Assembly: GCA_903813345.2 (NCBI GenBank)
Contig: CAIIXF020000012.1
Location: forward strand, 8,760,432 to 8,824,431
Direction of reading: 5' to 3'
Source of the DNA: Owenia fusiformis
Lineage: Eukaryota; Annelida; Polychaeta; Sabellida; Oweniidae
DNA: 64,000 nucleotides
The position numbers and the translations under genes were made by a program. Below are positions 1 to 12,145 of the stretch, piece after piece. How positions within the stretch are numbered: position 1 is the stretch's first letter; every line of letters begins with the position of its first letter. The notes beneath the pieces are model-generated. The model was given only the letters and a program-made list of their open reading frames with translations, was not told where the DNA came from and made no database searches.

Positions 1-1
1 A

Positions 2-3000
2 GGCTGTGCAAATAGTACATATGAGCATGTTATAAGAACAAAATCAGATAAGCCAGTCCAGCAAAGATTCTATAGGTATTCTCAAGAACAGAAAAATGAA
101 ATTGACAAACAATGTGACCAAATGTTAGAATATGGCATAATTGAACATTCTGTGTCAGAATATGCTAGCCCTGTTGTGTTAGTGAAAAAGAAGTCAAATG
201 AGTACAGGTTAGCAATAGACTACAGAAGGCTCAATAAAAACACAGAAGCAATTCATTACCCTCTTCCACAATTAAAGACATTATAGATTGCATAGCGCAT
301 TCAAAAGCAACAATATTTTCAGTTTTGGACATGCATAGTGGGTTTTGGCAATTACCTCTTAGTGAAAGCTCAAAGCATAAAACAGCTTTTGTAACCCACA
401 AGGGCAAATTTCAGTTCAACAGAATGCCTTTTGGCCTCAAAAATGCACCAATGTCATTTCAGAGGGTCATGAATGATATTTTGAAAGGTCTTACTTGGGA
501 CTTTGTGTTGGTTTACTGTGACGACATAATTGTTTTCAGTAAAGACATGAAAGAGCATTTAAACCATTTAGACCAGGTATTCACAAGACTTAGAAAAGCA
601 AATTTGAAGCTTAAACCCTCAAAATGTAAACTAGCACTGGAAAAGGTTGTTTATTTGGGTTTTGTCTTCACCAAAGAAGGTATAACAGTAGACAATGAAA
701 AGATCAAGGCAATTCTATCATACCCACAACCTACAAATGTCACAGAGGTAAGGGCATATTTGGGACTTTGTAACTTTTACCGCAGATTTGTTAAGGGTTT
801 TAGTAACATAGTAGCCCCACTAAACAATCTTATGCGAAAAAATGTCGAGTTTGTTTGGGATGAACAATGTGAAAATGCATTTCAAGAATCAAAAATTATG
901 TTGACTACAGAACCAGTGTTAGTATATCCTGACTTACAAAAGCCGTTCATTATATCATGTGACGCTTCAGGTACAGCTATTGGTTACATATTAGGTCAAA
1001 TAGACGAACAAGGGAGAGAGAGAGCAGTTAGCTATGGAGGTAGGTCACTCTCAACAGGAGAGAGAAAGTGGTCCATTACTGAGAGAGAATGCCTTGCTTT
1101 AATTGAAGCAATCAATGAATACCACATATACATAGCAAATGCACATTTTATAGTTTACACTGATCACATCTCATTAAAGTACCTGCAATCAATTAAAGAT
1201 CATACAGGTAGGCTAGGTAGGTGGTCAATCAAACTTCAAGCATATGATTTCACCATTGAGTTCAGGTGTGGCAAATCAAACTCAAATGCAGATGCATTAA
1301 GCCGGAGACCATATGATGTAAATGAATGTAAACAAATGTGTCAACAAACCACAACAATACAAACAGAGGACTCAGGTATTACACAAGACAACTGCACTGA
1401 TGAATGGGTAGCTTATAGTATTCCAAGCCCTACTACAATGCAAACAGGTAATATAGGGTCAGAAGGTCAAAATGTTAAGTGTCCAATAAGTGAATCAAAA
1501 CAACAAACAGGTATGTGTAGTGACCTAAGTGCCCTAAGTTCAATATGTGAAATTACTCAATCATCAAATGAGGTGTTTCAAAATAAACAAAGACAAGATC
1601 CCCAACTGCAAATGTACATAAAGTATTTAGAGCAAGATGAGTTACCAGACAAAGAGAACTTAGCAAGAAAGGTAATACTTGAAAGTCAGGATTTTCTTAT
1701 CAAAGATGGTATTCTATATCATATGTATTATCCAAGGGGAAAAGGTCATAAATCAGACAAAGTTGTAATACAATTAGCAATACCACAACAATTGAGAGAG
1801 GATGTTCTACAGTGTTATCATGACTCCTTAATGGGAGGGCATCAAGGTCAAGATAGGACATACAACACAATCAGGTACAAATATTACTGGCCAAAAATGT
1901 ATTCTGACATAGAGAAATATGTAAAATCATGTGAAATTTGTCAACAATCAAAAAGGTATCATGGCCAGAGAGCACCCTTACAACCATTACCAACAGGAAG
2001 TCTATTCAGTCGTGTCCACATGGATATACTAGGACCTATACACAAGGTAAATGGATTTCAGTACATTCTTTTGATTGTAGACTCATTTTCGAAGTGGCCA
2101 GAAGCGGTAGCCTTGAAATCTATAGAGGCAACAGAGGTAGCCAGGGTATTGTTTACAGAATTCATATGTAGATATGGTTCCATGAAGACTTTAATTACAG
2201 ATAGAGGCCAGAATTTCATGTCAAAAGTTATTCAAGAATTGTGTAGAATGTTTGGTATTGAACACAGGGCAACCTCAAGTTATCACCCTGAGACCAATTC
2301 AAGCTGCGAAAGGATGAACAGTACAATCAATCAAGCATTTAGGTGTTTTGTTGATAAACAACAATCTAATTGGCCACAACTTCTACCAGGTATTTTAGCC
2401 TCTTATAGGTTTTCACCAGCAACTGAGTCAACTGGGTATTCCCCTTACTATTTGTTGTATGGTAAGGAACCCCTTATGCCACTAGATACTATGGTACCAG
2501 TAAGTATGGGACAAAGTACAGTCACAGACAGACTACAAGATATACAGACTAACTTAGAGGTAGCAAGGGATATAGCTAAAGAGAATCAAGAAGCTGCAAA
2601 GATAAAGACTAAAACCCAACATGATAAAAAGGCGAAACTACCACAGTTCAAGGTAGGTGATAGAGTATGGTTACATGTGCCTAAAACTCCAACAGGTCTA
2701 ACACCTAAACATTGTAGAAAATATCATGGTCCATATTACATTGTAAGGGCTAATGCTAACATGACATACAAACTAATAAGGTGTAGTGATGATCGTTTAT
2801 TGAGGTCTTTGGTACATGCAAATAGATTGAAGCCTTATGTAGATCCAGAGACAAGACCAACAAATACACCAAGAGTTCAACAGGGACAGGTATTACAGGA
2901 TGACAATCATATTGATCAAGGTAGTAGTAGTATTAGTGATAGTAGTAGTGAAAGTGATCAGCAGCCACCTCAGGTACAAGAAGTTGAGCGACTCTTGGCA

Positions 3001-3159
3001 TGTGGTAAACACAATGGAAAAAAGTGTTATAAGGTGAAGTGGCGTAATGAGAAAAAGAGTACATGGGAGTATGAAGAAAATATTCCAAGAAATTTAATAA
3101 GGGAATACCATATCACCAAAACAAACACTGGTAAAGTAAGGAAAAGGAAAACTAGATAA
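2..3159 (+). mobile_element. Ty3/gypsy retrotransposon pol (RT-RNase H-integrase-chromodomain), 5'-truncated by the window and frameshifted
   Basis: Pol polyprotein of an LTR retrotransposon. The long open frame 325-3159 (944 codons) shows, in order: RT motifs FGLKNAP and YCDD; RNase H with the DASG, TERE and TDH blocks and ending near NADALSRR; an integrase H-H-C-C zinc finger (CEICQQ); a DDE core (MDILGP, TDRGQNF, CERMN); a GPY/F module (YHGPYYI); and a C-terminal chromodomain (KVKWRN, STWEYEENI). RT residues upstream of 270 are encoded in another frame (positions 2-268), so one base is missing near 269-270 and two in-frame stops follow in that frame. The true start, gag, protease and 5' LTR lie before the window. 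The element probably sits in sense orientation inside or just upstream of the merlin gene. The chromodomain places it among chromovirus-like Ty3/gypsy elements. The single break in an otherwise intact frame means a young copy or a sequencing error. Confidence 0.93.
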
Positions 3160-6100
3160 GAAAGCAAATCGATACATCATGCATGCATTTAAGTCCCATA
3201 TTAGTTAGTTGTTTGAGTAAGTACATGTAGGCATTATATGATGTATGATATGGTATTGTAAAGAAACTATAGCAGTTTATTGTTTGATATATTCTATGGT
3301 ACAAGTATACAGCACAGGTGAGGTATAAGAGATGATGCTATTAAATTAAGGTAAGGGTATCAGGTGTAAATGTAAAGAAAAAAGAGTATTAAGTGAGAAA
3401 TAATAAAGTAAATGAAATGTAATAAAGCAAGTGAAATGATAATAAAGCAAGTGAAAAATAAAGAGAATATCTGGTTCCAATCAAGAGGATTAAAACACAG
3501 GTCTACTTAATGTACAGGTAGATCTGCGGATCCCAGGAAGATCAAACCTTAAAGAAAAGGTTAACCTAGGACAACGTGCGACCTAGTCTGAGTTATCTTA
3601 TGGCTAAAACCCCACATTACAAATGCAGTAATAAGACGTTGTTATCTGTGTATGTAATTGTGTAGCCAGTGTCTTAACGTCTAATTAAAGGGGCAGGTAG
3701 TGGCTCACGAATGCGGCAACCCCACCTTGCTGTCATTTATACAGTAAGGTAAGTCCAAGTTCTGACATAAGCATGTAGTACATATAGTGTGTAGAAGTGT
3801 TAGTTAGAATAACATATGTAGTTCAAGTGAAAGTAAAACAAATGTAGTCCAAGTGAAAGTGAAAGAAATGTAGTTCAAGTGAAATCCTAAGGAAAAAGGA
3901 TAAGATATAGTGGGCCAAAATAAAAGTGTCAACATTGCATGGCCAACCCTGCTAATATTTTTAGATGTCTTAACCTGTAAACTAATAAAGTGTTAGGATT
4001 ATTTACTAATATTTAGTATAGTGCCTTCTGGTAAATATAGTTACTGGGTGCAAACTACTTCCTGGGAGCTAGACACTAATTGGGACCAGTTAATTTGAGA
4101 ATGACAACTTATAATAATCTTAATTGTTCAAAATATATAATTAATTAATCCTAAATTAAATATCTATGTACAACTTAAATTGAATTCATGGACTGCTACA
4201 GTCAGTTTACATTGTTTAAGAAGTTCAATTGCAAGGGATTATTTGCCTTACTTCTCTTATACTTCATCAATGTGAGTTTCTCATTATTATTTAAATGTGC
4301 CAGACAAAGGTCATATACCAAAGTATTATGGTACAGATAAAGTTTGCACAAACAATTATGATGTGCATCATTAACAGTGTTTATAAACAAAACTTAGTAG
4401 AAAGGTAGGATTTAGTGCAAGTTACTTTTAACTAGATATGGTTATAATAGGCCATAAAAGATTTTTTTTCTCCTTTACATATGATTGTAATTTTTAACTC
4501 AAGAAAATACAGGATTGGATTGTGCCAAGTTGAAGTTTTTACTGGCAACAGAATCATCACGTGAAATTCTGTGCTGGTGCATAATGAGTGATCAATTACC
4601 TTTGTTGGTTGTTAATTACAGTTTGGGTATTTTCACAAAGAAATTGTCCTATTTATAATTGTTTTATTGAGTTTAATAATTATTATGGTAGTTTATGATG
4701 ATTTTAGTTAGATAAACAGTATGTAAATTGTAAAGTAGAGTATACAAATAGGTGTTTAAAAATATATATATATATATGCGACCACTCTGAACACTAAATT
4801 GCTTAAAATAAGAATTGCTAGCAGACAATTTGAAAGTTGGTAGACTTATGGCCTCAAAAATTTATGGAGGAGTTATTAATCTTCTAATATGATGAATTTC
4901 TTGATTAATGAAAATGATGCTGAATTATATTAACTCTGATAGTGCAACAATTAATATTATAAACAATGTGACTTTACTTCAGGAAGGAAGGACAATATGA
5001 CACTCCTCATCTCCAGGCAATGACATCAACATTGGGCGATGACATCAACGTTGGACGTTGATATAACATTTAACATATTTTATACTTTAATAGAATTTAA
5101 CATTACAGGTTATATATTTTTAACTTGGACTGATTAAACGGAGTGATTTTCATTTAGAATGCGGGACGCATTCTTTGGAGGAGAAGCAAATGTGACGGAG
5201 TGATTTTCATGTTGTATTTTATAATTAATATCTTATACTTTTACTATGTTTTTACTTTGTAAATTAATTAATGGAAACATGATACAAAAAGCATTTAGAT
5301 AAACAACAGGTCATGTAGTACACCTGGGATATCTCTGGTCAGTTTCTCACATTAAATATGCAATCATTACAATTGTTCAGAGCATCTTCAGACTTACAAA
5401 TGTTTCTTTAATTTACATTTAATTTACATTTCTATATCTTGGATTCTAATTAGGATTTGAAGCAGTCTTCCTATTGTTAAACTTTTTACATAACAGATTT
5501 GAAGTGATCATGTGATGTCTGGTTTTGAAGAATATACTATATGCCATGTGAGATTTAGAGCACTTTCGGCCTAGACTTCAAAAAGACATAACTAGATTTA
5601 GCAGTAGATTAGAAGTGAAAACAAGTGAAATAAATAAAAGATAGAAATTAAAACATCACACTATTGTGTACATTTAATATAAAGAAAGCCCGGTCATATT
5701 CGTACGGGAATATGAACGAATATATCGTTTGAAAAATAGGTGTGAAAATCCCCATGTTAAACCTATGAGGGAAAACAAGGAAGTATAAATTTGTTCCTCC
5801 GCGAACTGCATCATGGGAAATAGTTTGACCTTATAAGGAAAGATTTTCGCTTCTCCTCTTTTGAAGAGGGAACAACGATTTCGAGAATTCAAGTACATGT
5901 AACCAAATGCCACCATTCAATAGACAAGATGCAAGAAGAAATAAGCTTGATTTTCATCATTTAAAAGTCATTTGAAATGTCAAAGTGACATCATAAAATC
6001 GCATCGAGAAATGAAGTTTTAAAAATTATTGATCAACTTTCAATTTTTATTTTCTTTAAAATTGAAATATCTTTTCTTGTACTGAACAATTAAATTCTAT

Positions 6101-7157
6101 TACAGAACATATCCTAATAATAGTTCATTTATAAAGGTTGAAAATGTAAGAAAAACTGATTTACTAAATCTATTTAGTGAAGTTCAGTAAAACAATGTCT
6201 GTCATTGTCTGCAGAGTTCCAATATTCCCTAACATGGGGGATTAAAATGATTTCTAGCTTCAACTTTTTAGCTCACATGGTGAGCTTTTGCAATCACTCA
6301 CTTGTCCGTCTGTCTGTCCATGTGTCCGTCCGCGCATCCATCCATCAACAATAGTGCCACGTTTTAAAACCTCTGTCGATAGGATTCCCATTTTAAGTTA
6401 TTTCTGTTCAACATCAATACAGAAAAATCCCCTATGACTCCTGATTCAAAATGGCCGCCATTTTTGTCTCGCAAAATCCACTTTTGACCAATTTCCTTGC
6501 TTTACAAATAATTTCAGGTGTCATGCATTGTAAAAATCCATGTCAATGGGAAGAGTAATTGTATGAAATAATTTTGTTACAAAAAATGGGCAAAAAATTA
6601 TATCCATTTTTTTTATTTTCAGCCATTTGGTTAACATTGATTTGTCCATCTGTCTCGCGAAATCCTCTTTTGACCATTTGCCGTAAAACCTCGATCGATA
6701 GGATTCCAGTTTTAAGTTATTTTTGTTCAACATCAATACAAAAAACTCTTGGTTCAAAAGCACACCTATTTTCAAAATGGCTCCCATTTTTGTCTCACAA
6801 AATCCACTTTTGGCCCATTTCCTAGCTTTACAAATAATTCCACGTGTCCTGCATTGTAAAAAGTCATGTCTTTGTAAAAAGTAGCTGTATAAAATAATTT
6901 CGTTACAAAAAGCTGGCAAAAAATTATCCGTTTTTTTTAATTGTTGTCATTTTAGCCATCATTCACTTTTGAGCAACACCATGTGAGCCCAGTACCCATG
7001 GTACTATTTTTATTTTTATTTGATAATGATGTCAAAGTCCTGAGGGATAATATCAGGAAACCTTGACATTCCTAATATAATGTTAATCCAATGTGGATGT
7101 ATACCATTAATTTCAATATGTAAGAGATAGTTTTAATATTGCATGAACTTTAGCCGT
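3160..7157. other. AT-rich noncoding stretch with retrotransposon 3' flank and dispersed repeats
   Basis: No gene found. 3160-4100 probably contains the 3' untranslated region and 3' LTR of the Ty3/gypsy element: short 'caagtgaaa' reiterations, a purine-rich run at 3686-3698 that could be the polypurine tract, and an AATAAA at 3983. I cannot see the partner LTR, so its limits are undefined. 5150-5210 repeats 'cggagtgattttcat'. 6270-6990 is a dispersed repeat that starts with 'agctcacatggtgagc', ends near 'accatgtgagcc', carries tccgtc reiterations and has two related internal copies of a 'ggccgccatttttgtctcgc' type segment (about 6420-6560 and 6640-6870). Earlier merlin exons were looked for here and not seen. 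Confidence 0.5.
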
Positions 7158-7480
7158 CATAGCCGTGGTCTGAAATAACGGGTACACTGTACAATTTTTC
7201 TGAAAAAATAATGTTCATACATTAGAATAGGCATTTCAAACAAAATTGACTTGCATTGAGGTGAGATTTTCTAATTTTTAAAATCATTTTTACTGCCCCT
7301 GGCAGGCCCACGGCAGCCTCCCGGCATAATTTTAACCACAAAATGCCCCCAAAATCTACCCTTGTCATAACCCCGGCACTCAATAATGCCAACCCCGTCA
7401 ACCCTGGCAACCCCGAAATTCTTTTGTTTAGCCCTAGGCAATTGCCCCCAAATGCCCCCGACAGCAGACCGCGGCCTATG
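7158..7480. mobile_element. Candidate GC-rich MITE with short inverted ends
   Basis: CATAGCCGTGGTCTG at 7158-7172 is inverted as CAGACCGCGGCCTATG at 7465-7480. The interior is unusually GC-rich for this window and made of degenerate 'ggcaaccccgg' and 'gcccc' reiterations. I see no clear target-site duplication. Open frames across it on both strands come from base composition and are not genes. Confidence 0.4.
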
Positions 7481-7805
7481 TTAAATTCCCATAGAGAATT
7501 TTTTCGCCCCTGGCAAATTGCCAACCCCCGGTTGCCGGCAAACCCCGGAGCTTTTCGCAAGGGAAAGACACGTCCACTGTTAAAAAATGGTAGTTCCTAG
7601 AGTTCTTTGTTTCCTTAGGTTTATTCCCGTATCTTATTTTTAACGAAGGACAGCCTATAACAGTATAACGACTGCTATACGCAAAAAGATGCATGAAATT
7701 AAGTTTCGAAACTGAAAGTTGAAAAATGGCAACTTTCCCGATTGGGATTGGTCCATAAAAAGTATCTGTGTAAAAAAGCGTCCATTACTTATTGATCACC
7801 CCTCG

Positions 7806-8600
7806 TATAATACAAATAGTGCAATGACTTACAATTCCCTGGACATTGATCCTGTCTTGACATCAGATGATAATGATATTCATTGATTATTTATACATTT
7901 TCAGGGCCAAATCTCATCTTTATATAATACAAATAGTGCAATGACTTACAATTCCCTGGACATTGATCCTGTCTTGACATCAGATGATAATGATATTCAT
8001 TGATTATTTATACATTTTCAGGGCCAAATCTCATCTTTATATAATACAAATAGTGCAATGACTTACAATTCCCTTGACATTGATCCTGTCTTGACATCAG
8101 ATGATAATGATATTCATTGATTATTTATACATTTTCAGGTCCAAATCTCATCTTTATATAATACAAATAGTGCAATGACTTACAATTCCCTTGACATTGA
8201 TCCTGTCTTGACATCAGATGATAATGATATTCATTGATTATTTATTCATTTTCAGGGCCAAATCTCATCTTTATATAATACAAATAGTGCAATGACTTAC
8301 AATTCCCTTGACATTGATCCTGTCTTGACATCAGATGATAATGATATTCATTGATTATTTATACATTTTCAGGGCCAAATCTCATCTTTATATAATACAA
8401 ATAGTGCAATGACTTACAATTCCCTTGACATTGATCCTGTCTTGACATCAGATGATAATGATATTCATTGATTATTTATACATTTTCAGGGCCAAATCTC
8501 ATCTTTATATAATACAAATAGTGCAATGACTTACAATTCCCTGGATATTGATCCTGTCTTGACATCAGATGATAATGATATTCGGCACGACTTTGAGATT
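7806..8600 (+). repeat. 117-bp tandem array, 7 copies, duplicating the merlin exon acceptor
   Basis: The marker 'gcaatgactt' recurs at 7821, 7938, 8055, 8172, 8289, 8406 and 8523, exactly 117 bp apart. Each unit holds intron end, the acceptor 'cattttcag' and the first about 96 nt of the exon. Acceptor AGs end at 7904, 8021, 8138, 8255, 8372 and 8489. The first copy lacks the acceptor. Units differ by only one or two bases, so the expansion is recent. In every unit but the last, the exon frame runs into 'ATTCATTGA', an in-frame stop. Only the last unit continues into the complete exon. Confidence 0.95.
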
Positions 8601-10077
8601 GAGGAAGTGGACAGATTGTCATTAGAGTTTGAAAAATCAAGGTATGGTACATTGTCACATCTTTTTTTATCATGTACAGTATAACCTATGTATATTGAAC
8701 TTTTTTGCAGAGAAAAAAGTTCAGTTTTGCTATTTGTTCACTACAGAGAGGGTAATTTATACAGAAGTCAGTAGAGGATGTGTGGAGGAAGGCTGTCTTC
8801 AAGAGACAGGTGTTCATTAAAGAGAGGTGTTCACGAGAGAATAGGTTCTACTGTATTTACAAAATACAAGCATATTGGTACCTTAACCTCTTGACTACCT
8901 GGAGTGACGAGATTTGTCGTCACCTTATTTAAAACCCAGAGTGACAAGAAAATCCCTCACAAACATTTTCACTAAAATTGCTCTAATTTGAATAATTTTC
9001 ATCCAATTTACACAAACATTTTTTTTACTAGGCTGAGCATCTAAAGTTGTATAGGTGTGTAGTAAAATGTCAAAAGGTTGCAAAAAGGAAACATTCTCTG
9101 GTTTGAACCAATTTTACAGCCTGGGATTCAAGAGGTTAAATGCCTGTAAATGCCTGTCTGGCATTGTGCATTTGTCTGGTACTTTTCTAAATTCTATAGG
9201 ATTTCATGGTCTTGCCTTGTAAATAGGAAAATAAGGAAGCAACTCCAAAACAATGATCTAATGTTAACATATAAAAAGTTTCAAAAACTTCGCTCCTTCA
9301 CCATTTTGGAATCATTTTCCCAATCTAAAACCATGATTTAGAGAGTATGTCAGTAAACTGGTAAATGTGTAGAGGATTTATCAATGAATAATTGATTAGC
9401 CACAATATTTTCATACTAGAAAGTTGGATACATACTGAGAACTCTAATATTCAATATTAATCAATCCTCCTTTGTATTTATATATTGAGACTTGTTACTC
9501 TCTTTTGCCTGGATTCCTTGCCAATTTCTCTCCATAGCACTCTATTTCTCATTTTAAGGTACACTTCTCTATTTTTCCAGAGTGGAATACATTGAGAAAT
9601 CCAAGCTTGTACAGGAGCAGCTTAAAGACTTAAAGAATGAGATAGAAGTTTTAAAAGTGGAGGAAAATCAAACCACACTTGATAGAATCCACCAGGAGAA
9701 TGTAGATCAGGGTGTGAACAAATATGAAACATTGAATAAGGTAAGATTTAATAAAGGGCCAATTTTATGGCTCTCTGATAGCCATGGTTATTTGCAGTAG
9801 AATAATCATGACTTAAATGGCTGTATTTTGGTACCATTCAGTTCATTAAAACTAGACTTATTAATGTGAACCCAATCATATTTTACAGGTTCTTAAACTA
9901 AGAATATAAAAAATATATATATGTTATAATGTAGAAAACCTTAGGCAACCAAATGTACTGTTTTCAAGGGTTTGTGACAGGACTTGTGACAGATTGGTTT
10001 AAAATGTTTCTTGGTTTTGTTTTCAGATCAAAATGGGAACTTGTAGGGCAAGAGTGGCATACTTTGAGGAATTATAG
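8490..10077 (+). CDS. NF2: Merlin (NF2), C-terminal exons
   Basis: Last 120 residues of merlin, the ERM-family tumour suppressor that links membrane proteins to cortical actin and acts upstream of Hippo signalling. Exons: 8490-8641, 9581-9740 and 10027-10077 (stop TAG); all junctions are AG/GT and phases match. The first exon ends with DRLSLEFEKS, the second is a charged alpha-helical segment starting RVEYIEKSKLVQEQLKDLKN, and the third ends ARVAYFEEL-stop. These match the vertebrate merlin C-terminus (RLSMEIEKEKVEYMEKSK, VAFFEEL) as I recall it. The serine equivalent to the PAK/PKA site (human Ser518) is kept, but the residue two before it is acidic instead of basic. The FERM domain and central coiled coil must lie upstream of the window, or in exons I could not see. 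A MITE sits in the 8642-9580 intron, and a tandem array precedes the first exon. Confidence 0.93.
8887..9135. mobile_element. TTAA-flanked MITE, copy 1
   Basis: TTAA at 8883-8886 and 9136-9139 flank inverted ends CCTCTTGACTACC and GGGATTCAAGAGG. The interior matches the MITE at 19979-20243 in the opposite orientation. TTAA target duplication with ends starting CC fits piggyBac- or Kolobok-derived non-autonomous elements. It lies inside a merlin intron and encodes nothing. Confidence 0.8.
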
Positions 10078-11695
10078 CCCTGGGACTTCACTTCCTAGGA
10101 TTTCAATCATGAGGACTTAAATCACTGGAACTTAAGAATCTGAACTTTAAACTACAAGGGCAGATGGACAGTCATTCGGACTCAAACAACTTTGCCCTGA
10201 GAATCTAACCAATAGGACACCAGAGTTTGAGTTAAAACACTTTAAGTCATTGGGACTAACGCCACTTATGATTATGGTAATCAACTTATATGGGACGCTC
10301 AATGAAGACTACAGTGTTTAGAGTAATCACCATGGCAACACTCAGAATCATCATTTGTGTATATACCAGCTAGCTACAATAATTAAGGATTGTAGCTGGT
10401 TAGGTTGCATAGGAAAGACCACCTGGATACCTTTAAGGTTGTGTTTTAGTATATATTCAAACCCTCATTAGACCGAATGCAAGGTTACTGACTAGGGTTT
10501 AAACATGATTGCCACAAATAAACATATTGGCATTCAGTTCCAATCACCCAATGGGTAACCAATTTTCCAAGTTCAATGCCAAAGAGAAAAGTGGTTGCCA
10601 TTGGCAGTCAATGGTTGCCGTTGGGAGTCAATGGTTGCCGTTGGCAGTCAGTGGTTCCATTGGCAGTCAGGCAGCTGTGAGTTTCAAACCCTGACTGAAG
10701 TGCTAAATAAGATGTCTTCCATTTTATAAGTTTGAAAAAATGTTGTAGAGGTTTGTAACTCCTAATAGAGTTGTAGAAAAGTTCATGTGAAAATAGAGGA
10801 AAATACCTTTTCAATTAAACCCTTTTGGTGAAAGGAAGACGCTAGAGTATAATTACTACTACATTACGAGGTTATCCTCGATAGGTGAGAAAGTTTGTAA
10901 ACAAAATCAAAAGATGTTTTTGAAAATTAGCAGTACATTTTTGTAAAAGAGAATTGAGCTTGTAACAAGGCTTTGGCAACAAAGGGAAATAAATGGAGAG
11001 GGGGCTAAAGATGTGATACAAGAGTTAATCAAGTAAAAATCAAACATATTAATCTTGATTATTAAAAGGAATGGAAGGGAATAAGAGAGTAACAATTCTG
11101 ACTGTTTAAAGGTAATACAATGGGGGTTATCTCAGGGGTTTCATTAGCAGCAGGCAACAGGCAATTTTCACCCATTGTTTTCACAAAATCGCCTGTTGTT
11201 TTTAGGGACTTTTCAACTTTTCCATCTTAAATTTATGATTTCCATTAATTTTGCCTGTTGTTTTCATTTATTTAGCCTCTTGTGAGAAATTCTAGTGAAA
11301 CACCTGTTAACCTTTCATCCATTTTTCAATCCAATGGTATTATTTTTTTTATACTTCATACATTTTACTCTCTGCTATTCCCTTCTAAATCTTTAATTGA
11401 AATCAACTTAGACTTAAGTGAAATTAAGTTTGGGCTTCCAACTTTCTATGCTGTACTGCAGTAAAACCTGTCTAAGTGAACACCACTTCAATACACATTT
11501 TACATTAACATCTGTGTAAAAATCCCCATCTGTAGTGAAGACCTGCTTACACCAGACACTTTTTGGGCTCAATAGGTGTTCACTATATACAGGTTTTACT
11601 GTACATTACTAAATTAATTGTTACATAATGTACATAATACTAATGAATACAATAGTAAATATTTTATTTCCATTTGTAATTGTTTTGTACTACAG

Positions 11696-11809
11696 AATTT
11701 TATTTCTCACTTCCCAGATGCACAGAGAAGAGTCAAGTTCGAAATGAAATTCTGGGAATTTGAAAACAATTATCATATTCTGAGAAGACACCTTTCAGAT
11801 ATTTATTGA
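11696..11809 (+). CDS. Possible 3'-terminal exon of unknown gene
   Basis: A good polypyrimidine tract and acceptor ('tgttttgtactacag', AG ending 11695) is followed by 37 open codons and a stop, reading NFISHFPDAQRRVKFEMKFW and ending RRHLSDIY. The sequence is mixed and charged, with normal codon use, unlike the low-complexity frames nearby. I do not recognise the peptide. It could be an alternative last exon of merlin, the remnant of a lost gene, or chance. No matching upstream exon was found. Confidence 0.25.
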   Translation, partial: NFISHFPDAQRRVKFEMKFWEFENNYHILRRHLSDIY

Positions 11810-11945
11810 AAAACTGTAATAAGATAATTGAGCCAAAATATGTGTAAGCCATCCTTCACATATTGTTATGGCAATTGATTTTTAGTGAGATGGACATTTG
11901 ATAATGCATGTATTATCTGTAACAATTGTTACACTTTAGTACAAG

Positions 11946-12145
11946 ACTTGTAATTGTCACCAGATAATTGTCACCAGGTATTTGTCATCAGGTATTTGTC
12001 ACCAGACAGTTGTCGCCAGGTATTTGTCACCAGATAATTGTCACCAGGTATTTGTCATCAGGTATTTGTCACCAGATAACTGTCACCAGACAGTTGTCGA
12101 TCGCCAGGTATTTGTCACCAGATAATTGTGACCAGATAATTGTCC
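11946..12145. repeat. Short tandem repeat (about 14-bp 'gtcaccaggtattt' unit)
   Basis: About fourteen degenerate units alternating 'tgtcaccaggtatt' and 'tgtcaccagataat'. The spacing is too tight and the units too degenerate for CRISPR. The open frame across it is a by-product of the repeat. Confidence 0.85.

Noticed and set aside
3686-4800. Precise 3' LTR of the Ty3/gypsy element
   Set aside because: A purine-rich run and possible inverted ends (TAGTG...CACTA) are visible, but without the 5' LTR the boundaries are guesswork.
6521-6919. 132-codon minus-strand frame
   Set aside because: It falls within a dispersed repeat with two related internal segments, and the peptide has no recognisable features.
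7222-7600. Overlapping open frames on both strands (112 and 85 codons)
   Set aside because: They lie in a GC-rich, proline/glycine-biased repeat with inverted ends. No domain, splice or conservation signal is visible.
7806-8600. CRISPR-like regular direct repeats
   Set aside because: Units are contiguous 117-bp tandem copies without unique spacers, and they overlap an animal gene exon.
11946-12145. Direct repeats resembling a CRISPR array
   Set aside because: A unit of about 14 bp with no spacers, in an animal genome; a simple minisatellite.
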